Assembly: GCA_016763955.1 (NCBI GenBank)
Contig: JAESSU010000334.1
Coordinates: forward strand, 1 to 13,347
DNA: 13,347 bases
Source: Phycisphaeraceae bacterium
GTDB taxonomy: Bacteria; Planctomycetota; Phycisphaerae; Phycisphaerales; Phycisphaeraceae
Direction of reading: 5' to 3'
A model generated the notes under the pieces. The model had not been told where the DNA came from. It searched no databases and was given only the letters and a program-made list of their open reading frames with translations. Shown one piece after another: positions 8,601-13,347 of this stretch. Positions within the stretch are counted from its first letter, which is position 1. Every line of letters begins with the position of its first letter. Made by a program: the position numbers and the translations under genes.

Positions 8601-8942
8601 CATCGTGTTTTTGAATTTAACATTGGCAAAAATACCGACCGTGATGCCGGCGTGGCGTTTCGTCACACATCGTATAGCACAAAGTTGCCAACCAATATGA
8701 TTGAGCCTGATATCAAGGTTCATGTACAACGAACCGGTGATATCACGGATTACCATATTGTCATTCCATGGCAAATTCTCGATGCACAAGAAGCTCCAAC
8801 CCCCGGTCAACGGATTGGTTTTTCGCTATTGGTTAATGATGTCGATCCAATAGCTAAACGTACAAGGCATGGTGTGCGTCTCTATGCAGGCATTGCCGAA
8901 AGTAAAGACCCCAAGCAATACGGCCCCTTATGGCTTCGCTAA
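5679..8942 (+). CDS. Secreted multidomain glycoside hydrolase, clan GH-A (tandem copy 2)
   Basis: This paralogue of the preceding gene has exactly the same length (1087 residues). It aligns end to end without an insertion or deletion, at about 815 of 1087 identical residues (75%, hand count). The signal peptide is present (about 1-20, ending AAHG). The domain order is the same: CBM-like module, Ig-like module, clan GH-A barrel, beta-rich segments, CBM9-like C-terminus. Both putative catalytic Glu are kept at the same positions, E445 in EVYNEP and E545 in LTEFGW, so the copy should be active. Differences concentrate in the barrel: residues 361-390 keep only about 12 of 30 positions and 591-600 only one of 10. 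The C-terminal domain (about 901-1087) is close to 87% identical. This pattern suggests two enzymes with different specificity or subsite preference on related substrates. It is the last gene of the plus-strand run and ends 92 nt from the convergent rhamnosidase. The substrate is unknown. Confidence 0.88.
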   Translation: MRMFIITLIASLFLAPAAHGASVHTATLPNGIAYPANELLTHAVYLEGESLGKSNKADTFPKGHRPVTVFRTAAKPNNYWGAVAVYDKSRVATRGSEKRNYPSHHLIWENIKQKLAYGIYEVYVRCMITKGGDMTFTFKKADDVKSLQHAKATKPVIQDKANITWIRIGSVDLAAGDDSFELSVSAQQTPVRIDTVLLVKAPSPEAIPLQFKRLPNANAISDRPGGFIFATETATITYEVQAFEKIKNLVVNIAGADGRIIQTLQSPTLTPLEAGHAQLEIVLPGRGYFVVTLQATTQDQRVVKTTTTAAVLGIPIDDSRRMQSRLGLQTTSGDKRLVRAANGRWDRRLMSLFNVKEEDVTRADATESVVIPPEKQAITKSYDWTAAFAFGLPNWLMGVTPDKSYKGFGNAFAPPKDWDKLDEVLDYYFKKYKNRIFDYLEVYNEPMAHWKGTREELVRFHHAVAKSVKKFRPNVKVLGPCLYSMRINELEQLANLGLFDKLDGIVMHAYVNNSTPEEKFLEGLKELTAFRDRPEYSHLPIFLTEFGWTTIPGSWMVAVDELTQAQFCARSLALCISENIDGVVYFCMEFRAPTDYDGSFSLIEPTGRPKPGYVAFSTISRQFADATPVTRLKLLPDVYMVVAKSPDHYVASIWSTGQNHTLAFPFPITSAVDMVGLPIALSNSGQLSISPSPIYIQMPDFPIDKLDPNQNVLQQQGQDLPASSDELFVFNSDWYTQGKLKIPSNAMPGQYLLLAKKGDRWQPQAITVQRPFEITSTKVDWPLKQESPTLRVMLTSQIDGDTLPVELSLKTAQSESTPVTYSLPPHTVREAKFDLRGIPFGQRLQGTLSAKSTCNGKPITLIDPMDVTVVPAFQTGKVKTWAQIPAMDFTNWNPFRTVDNADEAHPDCKAQLKCRYDANALELNIRVQDDEHKQDFAEKNPSRMWAQDSLQIAFDMDFDKPWVAAVGGDELLGGHRVFEFNIGKNTDRDAGVAFRHTSYSTKLPTNMIEPDIKVHVQRTGDITDYHIVIPWQILDAQEAPTPGQRIGFSLLVNDVDPIAKRTRHGVRLYAGIAESKDPKQYGPLWLR

Positions 8943-9034
8943 GACCTACTTGAGTCGATGCAATTAGCTAAGAATCCTATTGTGAAAGATGTCACTGGTT
9001 TTCAGGACGGTTCTACTTTTAAGTTTTTAAGTTT
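8943..9034 (+). other. Convergent intergenic spacer without a clear terminator
   Basis: This 92-bp spacer separates two converging transcription units. I looked for a GC-rich stem followed by a T-run on either strand and found none. It has the 8-bp palindrome TTAGCTAA (8964-8971) and the beginning of an AAGTTTTT tandem repeat. Termination of both units may be inefficient or Rho-dependent (inference). Confidence 0.5.
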
Positions 9035-9040
9035 TTAAGT
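9021..9040. repeat. Short tandem repeat of AAGTTTTT (2.5 copies)
   Basis: Two full units of AAGTTTTT plus AAGT overlap the stop codon of the rhamnosidase gene on the minus strand (stop 9035-9037). The last residues, including the C-terminal Thr, lie at or beside the repeat. A slippage event here could change the C-terminus by a few residues. It may simply be low-complexity AT-rich DNA. Confidence 0.6.
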
Positions 9041-11665
9041 AAGCTCTAATTTGGAGATGAAACAGTATGAGCCGGATTCAATTTGGTACATCGCAGCCCC
9101 TTTTTCCATTCGTATAAAGTTCACGCCTAGCGCTTTACCCGCAGGGCTGTTTCCTTCGGTCACAGCTAGGGCATCCGTGGCTGGAACCCACACCGTTGCA
9201 GTCGTGTTATAGGGAACGCGAATATCCCATTGCAGCACGCCATCTTGGATTTTCCAATCACTGCGAATCAGGCCATATGGGCAACGGTAATCAGCTTTCG
9301 CCCATGTCAGATCACTTGCAAGGCTCGGCTTTAGGAAAAAGTGTTTAAAGCCCGGCTGGTTTGGATCGGGATCAATCCCTGTTAGGACGCGGTAAAACCA
9401 TGCGCTGATATCGCCGAACATGATGTGGTTGCGTGACGATTTGCCTCCCCAACTTTCCCACAGTGTGGTGGCTCCTTGTTTAAGCCAATGCGCCCAGCCT
9501 GGAAATTGAGGTTGGGTAATGAGTTGGTATGCAGTATTTACATGTCCATTGTCAGCTAACGCCCGTGGGACGTACTTGGCACCTAGAATCCCAAAGTCAG
9601 CTTTGTGATCATTGGCTTGGACCGCTTGGGCTAATTTTGCAAGGACTTTATCCTTTTCTGAATCTTCGACTAATTCTTGATAGATTGCGCAGGCTAATGC
9701 GGTGACTTCGCCCTTGGCATAGATGCCATCACCTTTGTAAAAGCGTTGGTTAAATGCATCTTTGATCTTCGCAGCGAGCTGGTCATATTTTTTTTGGTCA
9801 GCTTTATGGCCTGTCATCTTGGCAAACTTTGAAATCAAAAGGCTGTCAACGTAGTAGTACGCAGTTGAGGTCACTTCCACTGCGGTGATGCGTTGTTTAT
9901 CAACATGACACCAATCGCCAAGTCCAAAAGAAACGATGTGATCGGTTGCCATGTCAGTGCAGTAGTCGACATATTTTTTCATTGATTCATAGTGCGTTTT
10001 AATGGCAGAGCTATTGCCAGTGTACAGATAGACGTACCATGGAATTAGCAGAAACGCACTGTCCCATGCGGGGCCGCTGCCCCAGTTAAAGCCCCATCCC
10101 GCACTGGGGATAATGCCCGGAAGCTGTCCGTTAGGACGTTGCACATCTGCAAAACTGTCCATCCACTGGTCGTATGCAGTACTTGCTGCAAAGTTGAACA
10201 AGCCCGCTTCAGCAGCAAGTTGAGCATCACCTGACCAGCCGTTTTTTTCACGATGCGGGCAATCGGTGGGGATGCCTGTGAAGTTGCCGACATAAGACCA
10301 AACCGTGCATTGCTCAAGACGGTTGACTACTTCATTGGAGCAAGAAAAGTTGCCGATCTTATCGAATGCGGTGTTGACGACTTGTCCGTGTACTTCTTCT
10401 AATTTAACTTCGGAGGTAATGCCTTTGATGCGCAGATACTGAAAGCCGTGGTAAGTGAACCTAGGTTCCCATGATTCTTGTTTATCGCCTTTTAAGAAAT
10501 AGTGGTCCGTTTGGCATTCGCCACCTTTGATAAAGCTATTAATGCCTTCTTGAGTAATGTCGTTGTCTTCTAAGATTTCAGCATATTCAATGGTCAGTTC
10601 GGAACCGCGTTTACCTGAGCAAACAATCTTTGCCCATCCGGTCATGTTTTGTCCCATGTCACAAATGACATCGCCGTTAGGTAGTGTCCATTGTTTAGCG
10701 ACCGCAAGTGTCCCGACGACTTTGCATGGGGGCATGGTTTGCGGTTTAAGTACACCGCCTGGGCCGGAAACCTGTGCTGCTATTTCCCATTTGCTATCGT
10801 CGTAATCAGGTGATGACCAGCCGTCGAGTTCTAATCTCGCATCGTAGGTTTCACCATTGCGTAGTCCGTCAAAGAGAATGGGGCCACTGGAAATTTTCCA
10901 TGACTCGTCGCTACAGATGACGGTTTTTTGATCAATGACACATTGTAATAGTAGTTTGGGATAATCTCGCCATGAGACTTTGTCGAAATGCCAGACATCC
11001 GGTGTATGGCTGTTGTACCAGCCGTTGCCTAGGACGACTCCAAAAGTATTTTCGCCTTGCACAAGATGTTTTGTGATGTCGTATGTCACATAACGTGCAC
11101 GTCGATCGTAATGCGTGACCACGGGGTCAAGCACGTGGTCGCCGACCTTTTGGCCGTTGATATAGAGTTCGTAATATCCTAGGCCGCAGATGTGCACTTT
11201 GGCATTATGGGTTGTGCCTTGATAATCAAATGTTTTGCGAAAGAAGGGGGCGGGTAGAACCTCTTTCTTCCAATTATTGTGTATTACGCCGGGTTTGCCG
11301 ATCCATTTTGCCTTCCAGTCCGAGGCGTTGAGTATGCCCATGCCCCAAACGGCTGGGGCGCTCCAGTCGCTGGGGTGGCCATCCTTATCCCAGACGCGCA
11401 CCTTCCAGTGACAGGATGCGAAGGATCGGAGTTTTTCTCCATCGTATGCAACTTCAATGGACTGGTCGGATGAAACCTTGCCAGAGTCCCAGTGATCTGC
11501 TTGATCGTTTTTGAGTGCTTCTGATGATGAGGCAACTAGGATTTGATATGCCGTTTGCTTTTGGCTGCGCGTGTCGGATTCGAGTGTCCAGCTAAGCAGT
11601 GGGTGAGCCACATCAAGGCCCAGTGGATTATCTAGGCGTTCACAATATAGCTGGTTGATAGGCAT
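9035..11665 (-). CDS. Alpha-L-rhamnosidase, family GH78
   Basis: An inverting glycosidase that removes terminal alpha-L-rhamnose from glycans or glycosides. The 876 residues follow the GH78 order. First come the N-terminal beta domains, with CERLDNPLGLD...PLLSWTL and QTAYQILVASSSE...WDSGKV; a second sandwich follows with WIGKP, LYINGQKVGDHVLDP and VVLGNGWYNS. Then comes the (alpha/alpha)6 barrel and a C-terminal beta domain. Counting from the ATG at 11665, the catalytic acids expected from characterised GH78 enzymes are D468, E473 and D480 in TDCPHREKNGWSGDAQ, and E737 in TTLWESWGG; the spacing matches the family. There is no signal peptide, so the enzyme is probably cytoplasmic and acts on imported oligosaccharides. 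A TTG just before the ATG (11668) could start one residue earlier; ATG is preferred because it is eight bases from AGAAG. It lies 48 nt downstream of an AraC regulator on the same strand. Confidence 0.95.
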   Translation of the reverse strand: MPINQLYCERLDNPLGLDVAHPLLSWTLESDTRSQKQTAYQILVASSSEALKNDQADHWDSGKVSSDQSIEVAYDGEKLRSFASCHWKVRVWDKDGHPSDWSAPAVWGMGILNASDWKAKWIGKPGVIHNNWKKEVLPAPFFRKTFDYQGTTHNAKVHICGLGYYELYINGQKVGDHVLDPVVTHYDRRARYVTYDITKHLVQGENTFGVVLGNGWYNSHTPDVWHFDKVSWRDYPKLLLQCVIDQKTVICSDESWKISSGPILFDGLRNGETYDARLELDGWSSPDYDDSKWEIAAQVSGPGGVLKPQTMPPCKVVGTLAVAKQWTLPNGDVICDMGQNMTGWAKIVCSGKRGSELTIEYAEILEDNDITQEGINSFIKGGECQTDHYFLKGDKQESWEPRFTYHGFQYLRIKGITSEVKLEEVHGQVVNTAFDKIGNFSCSNEVVNRLEQCTVWSYVGNFTGIPTDCPHREKNGWSGDAQLAAEAGLFNFAASTAYDQWMDSFADVQRPNGQLPGIIPSAGWGFNWGSGPAWDSAFLLIPWYVYLYTGNSSAIKTHYESMKKYVDYCTDMATDHIVSFGLGDWCHVDKQRITAVEVTSTAYYYVDSLLISKFAKMTGHKADQKKYDQLAAKIKDAFNQRFYKGDGIYAKGEVTALACAIYQELVEDSEKDKVLAKLAQAVQANDHKADFGILGAKYVPRALADNGHVNTAYQLITQPQFPGWAHWLKQGATTLWESWGGKSSRNHIMFGDISAWFYRVLTGIDPDPNQPGFKHFFLKPSLASDLTWAKADYRCPYGLIRSDWKIQDGVLQWDIRVPYNTTATVWVPATDALAVTEGNSPAGKALGVNFIRMEKGAAMYQIESGSYCFISKLELT

Positions 11666-11683
11666 CAAAAAAACTTCTTTCTT

Positions 11684-11702
11684 ACGCTTGTCGTTGAAGC
11701 GT
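11684..11702 (-). other. Hairpin in the AraC-rhamnosidase spacer
   Basis: A perfect 6-bp inverted repeat, ACGCTT (11684-11689) and AAGCGT (11697-11702), with a 7-nt loop lies between the regulator stop and the rhamnosidase start. In the transcript it precedes an AAGAAAGAAG stretch and a run of seven U residues just before the start codon. The U-run is ten bases from the stem, so this is not a canonical terminator. It could be an attenuator-like or RNA-stability element, or chance. Confidence 0.35.
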
Positions 11703-11713
11703 CTGACAGATTA

Positions 11714-12652
11714 TTAAAGTGTGGTTTTGTGTGTGATTAAACCTTTGCGGACATCACTTGGTGAACAGTGATGATGGTGTTGAAAGGCACGGCTAAAATA
11801 AAGTGAGTCATCGTATCCAACCTGACGTGCGATCTCTTTGACGAGTAAGTTCGTTTCTCGACACAAGAGCATTGCATGATTCATTCGTTGTTGGATGTGG
11901 TAGCGATGCACACTCACGCCGGTCCATGTTTTAAACATACGGGCAATGTAACGCGAGGTCAATCGTGTTTTTTGGGCGAGTTGTTCAAGGTCGTGTGTGT
12001 GCTCAAAGTGATTGTCGAGTTGGTCTTTGAGGTGTTCAAGGACTGCGTGATGTCTTGTGATTACTGAAGGCTCACCCATAACCGGGGCAACAGATTGCAT
12101 TGATTGCCATGCTAGTTGTCCAAGAATTGCCAGCAGTTGTCCGCGAATCAATTCCCATTGATCACTGCCAGGAAAATGATCCTCATCGCCAATGCAGTCG
12201 AAGAGTTGGCGCGCCACAGGGCTTTGGGCGACATGTCGCCCAAGGCAATCCCAGCCATGTTCCGGACGGTAGTGGATGACGGTGCCTAGCACGGATTTTT
12301 TAGTGATCCCTAACCAAAGCATATGATACGGCTGATCGCGGCGCCAAAACCCTTCGGAATGCCAGGTATGCAGCGGGAGGATTCCCAATCGCGGCGGGGC
12401 GACTGAATATCGTTGCTGATCAATATCAAGAATTGGGCGTCCGCTTAGTCCGATGCAAATCTCCGGAGTATAGTTTTGATGCATGCCCATCGGGTATCGA
12501 TGCGACGGATCAGCAACGCAACGCATGGCGCGCGATGGCCAATCTGTGTGTGCAATCACATCCTTTTCGCTGGCTTGGAGCACATGCTCTATTGCCATGC
12601 GATACCATTGACCGACCGGATCGACGGGCTCGTTCTGTGTCGAAAAGTCCAT
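11714..12652 (-). CDS. AraC/XylS-family transcriptional regulator
   Basis: A 312-residue cytoplasmic regulator of normal length for the family. The N-terminal half (about 40-120) looks like a sugar-sensing cupin domain, with YTPEICIGLSGRPILDID and APPRLGILPLHTWHSEGF. The C-terminal half (about 205-308) holds two helix-turn-helix units: DLEQLAQKTRLTSRYIARMFK (221-241) and VKEIARQVGYDDSLYFSRAF (271-290), followed by the characteristic CSPSDVRKG. Four consecutive His (292-295) sit where the family usually has a K/x/x/G turn, which is mildly unusual. It is upstream of the GH78 gene on the same strand, and probably activates it from the promoter region at 12653-12838 in response to rhamnose or a rhamnoside (inference). 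It may also affect the divergent aminotransferase gene. The start at 12652 is supported by a weak AGAAAG ten bases upstream. Confidence 0.92.
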   Translation of the reverse strand: MDFSTQNEPVDPVGQWYRMAIEHVLQASEKDVIAHTDWPSRAMRCVADPSHRYPMGMHQNYTPEICIGLSGRPILDIDQQRYSVAPPRLGILPLHTWHSEGFWRRDQPYHMLWLGITKKSVLGTVIHYRPEHGWDCLGRHVAQSPVARQLFDCIGDEDHFPGSDQWELIRGQLLAILGQLAWQSMQSVAPVMGEPSVITRHHAVLEHLKDQLDNHFEHTHDLEQLAQKTRLTSRYIARMFKTWTGVSVHRYHIQQRMNHAMLLCRETNLLVKEIARQVGYDDSLYFSRAFQHHHHCSPSDVRKGLITHKTTL

Positions 12653-12690
12653 GTGATTGTCACTTTCTCTATAGGCATCAGGCTGACATC

Positions 12691-12719
12691 ATACTATAAT
12701 TTAAAACGAACATTGACAA
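12691..12719 (-). promoter_or_regulatory. Candidate leftward promoter for the AraC-rhamnosidase unit
   Basis: On the minus strand, TTGTCA (12719-12714) could be the -35. The -10 could be TATAGT (12698-12693, spacing 15) or TAGTAT (12696-12691, spacing 17). The leader before the ATG at 12652 would be about 30 nt. Neither arrangement is ideal. The -35 overlaps the forward-facing TTGACA because the sequence is nearly self-complementary there. Confidence 0.3.
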
Positions 12720-12736
12720 AAGCTTTGGTAAATTAT

Positions 12737-12761
12737 TTGGATCTGTTGTCATTTTATCCAA
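12737..12761. promoter_or_regulatory. Dyad TTGGAT-N13-ATCCAA, possible operator
   Basis: A perfect 6-bp inverted repeat with a 13-nt spacer puts like half-sites about two helical turns apart (19 bp centre to centre), as would suit a dimeric regulator. It lies near the middle of the divergent promoter region. AraC-family proteins more often bind direct repeats, so this could belong to another regulator or be chance. Confidence 0.25.
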
Positions 12762-12826
12762 GTTTATGGTGTTCAAATTAGTGGGTTTTAAACAATCAAT
12801 GTTTTGATAAATCAGCAATTAACAAT

Positions 12827-12831
12827 AGGAG
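12827..12831 (+). promoter_or_regulatory. Ribosome binding site of the DegT-type gene
   Basis: AGGAG seven bases before the ATG at 12839 is the strongest Shine-Dalgarno match in the window. It fixes the start of this gene, which otherwise has a second in-frame ATG at codon 4. Confidence 0.7.
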
Positions 12832-12838
12832 TTTCATT

Positions 12839-13347
12839 ATGCATGTCATGGGTAAAGAAGAAATTCGTGAAGTGGTCAAGGTTCTCGAAAGCCAGCAGTT
12901 CATGCGGTATCGTGGTGGTGAAAACGGCTATATTGATCGCTTCGAGAATGATCTAAATAAAATGATAGGTGTGAAACATTCGTTGACCGTCAACAGCGGC
13001 ACCAGTGCGCTGATTTGCGCGATGGTCGGCATGGGCATAGGCCCCGGTGACGAGGTGATCGTGCCCGCCTACACTTGGGTCGCCACAGCGTTCGGGCCTT
13101 TAGGTGTTGGCGCTGTCCCAATCCTTGCGGAAGTGGATGAAACATTGATGATGGATCCCGCAGATATCGAGCGGAAGATCACCAAACACACCAAAGCCAT
13201 CATCCCCGTGCACATGGGCAATCTGGTCTGCAACATGGACGCGATCATGCGAATCGCACGTAAGCATAATTTGCTCGTGTGCGAAGATTGTTGCCAGGCT
13301 GTGGGCTTAAACTATAAGAAAAAGCGAGTCGGATCGATTGGTCATGC
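12839..13347 (+). CDS. DegT/DnrJ/EryC1/StrS-type PLP-dependent aminotransferase, 5' part
   Basis: The frame stays open for 169 codons to the window edge, so only the N-terminal part is present; family members are usually about 370-430 residues. Recognisable features are the N-terminal helix with GKEEIREVVKVLES (5-18), FMRYRGG, VNSGTSALICA (51-61, phosphate-binding loop), GPGDEVIVPAYTWVATA (68-84, aromatic residue stacking on PLP), PVHMGN (123-128) and CEDCCQAVG (148-156), whose D150 should pair with the PLP ring nitrogen. The Schiff-base Lys lies beyond the edge. The family transfers amino groups to keto-sugars or cyclitol ketones, usually for amino sugars or cell-surface glycans. Some members catalyse dehydrations instead. 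PVHMGN replaces the common PVHLYG-like motif. The gene is divergent from the AraC-rhamnosidase unit. Its substrate and any link to rhamnoside catabolism are unknown. Confidence 0.92.
   Translation, partial: MHVMGKEEIREVVKVLESQQFMRYRGGENGYIDRFENDLNKMIGVKHSLTVNSGTSALICAMVGMGIGPGDEVIVPAYTWVATAFGPLGVGAVPILAEVDETLMMDPADIERKITKHTKAIIPVHMGNLVCNMDAIMRIARKHNLLVCEDCCQAVGLNYKKKRVGSIGH

Larger units (their letters stand above)
12653..12838. promoter_or_regulatory. Divergent promoter region between the AraC-type gene and the DegT-type gene
   Basis: This AT-rich 186-bp region must hold the promoters of two divergent genes. It contains a candidate leftward promoter (12691-12719), a 6-bp dyad TTGGAT/ATCCAA (12737-12742 and 12756-12761) with a 13-base spacer, and GTTTTAAAC (12785-12793). 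A consensus TTGACA (12713-12718) faces the DegT-type gene, but no good -10 lies at the correct spacing, so that promoter is unresolved. AraC-type binding sites are expected here but cannot be assigned with confidence. Confidence 0.55.

Noticed and set aside
2343..8942. Assembly artefact creating a false tandem duplication
   Set aside because: The copies differ at about a quarter of residues and have distinct upstream spacers, so they are real paralogues and not a repeated read or misassembly.
9011..9040. Rho-independent terminator between the converging units
   Set aside because: The T-runs belong to an AAGTTTTT tandem repeat and no GC-rich stem precedes them in either direction.
11666..11668. 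TTG as the start codon of the rhamnosidase
   Set aside because: ATG follows immediately at 11665 and has better spacing from the AGAAG element; the family motif starts within a few residues in either case.
12713..12741. Forward sigma70 promoter for the DegT-type gene using TTGACA at 12713-12718
   Set aside because: No acceptable -10 hexamer is found at 16-18 bases; the nearest AT-rich hexamers are at wrong spacings. The TTGACA is kept only as part of the divergent region.
12433..12781. Two forward open frames opposite the AraC-type gene and in the divergent spacer
   Set aside because: They are antisense to a clear AraC-family protein and show no coding features of their own.
1..13347. CRISPR array, insertion sequence, prophage or attachment site
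   Set aside because: No regularly spaced repeats, transposase or integrase coding sequence, or terminal inverted repeats were seen; the only large repeat is the hydrolase gene pair.

Overview
This window looks like a carbohydrate-utilisation locus from a bacterium of the PVC group. A planctomycete of the Phycisphaerae type is the best guess, with Lentisphaerota or Kiritimatiellota as alternatives. The main reason is the LacI regulator / type IV prepilin-like protein / secreted glycoside hydrolase arrangement. The prepilin-like protein has the FTLIELLVVISII leader and a C-terminal H-x10-DG motif close to the planctomycete 'H-X9-DG' prepilin signature. Base composition is moderate in the genes and clearly AT-rich in the spacers. 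No rRNA, tRNA, CRISPR array, transposase or phage gene was seen.

Layout from left to right: (1) Positions 1-319 hold a possible 3' tail of an upstream gene (2-178, weak) followed by an AT-rich leader with a plausible sigma70-type promoter at 254-281. (2) Positions 320-8942 hold four plus-strand genes with spacers of only 42, 67 and 72 nt, each with an AAGGA-like ribosome binding site. They encode a LacI-family repressor, a prepilin-like protein, and two tandem paralogous secreted glycoside hydrolases. The hydrolases are exactly 1087 residues each, align without a gap and are about 75% identical by hand count. (3) Positions 8943-9034 are a short convergent spacer. (4) On the minus strand, an AraC-family regulator (12652-11714) lies upstream of a GH78 alpha-L-rhamnosidase (11665-9035), with a small hairpin in the 48-nt spacer. 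(5) Positions 12653-12838 are a divergent promoter region. (6) Positions 12839-13347 hold the first 169 codons of a DegT/DnrJ/EryC1/StrS-type PLP enzyme, cut by the window edge.

Proposed division of labour (inference): the two exported clan GH-A enzymes, each with several non-catalytic beta-rich domains and a CBM9-like C-terminus, attack a polysaccharide outside the cytoplasm under LacI control. The prepilin-like protein may be a surface component of the same module. The rhamnosidase has no signal peptide, so it would trim imported rhamnose-containing oligosaccharides in the cytoplasm under AraC control. A rhamnose-containing glycan, such as an algal or plant cell-wall polysaccharide, is therefore a reasonable but unproven substrate. 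No transporter is present in the window.

The most interesting item is the tandem hydrolase pair. Full-length, indel-free conservation is combined with concentrated divergence at two sites in the catalytic barrel and with long tracts of identical DNA, which suggests duplication, specificity divergence and local gene conversion. The catalytic family could not be assigned by eye.
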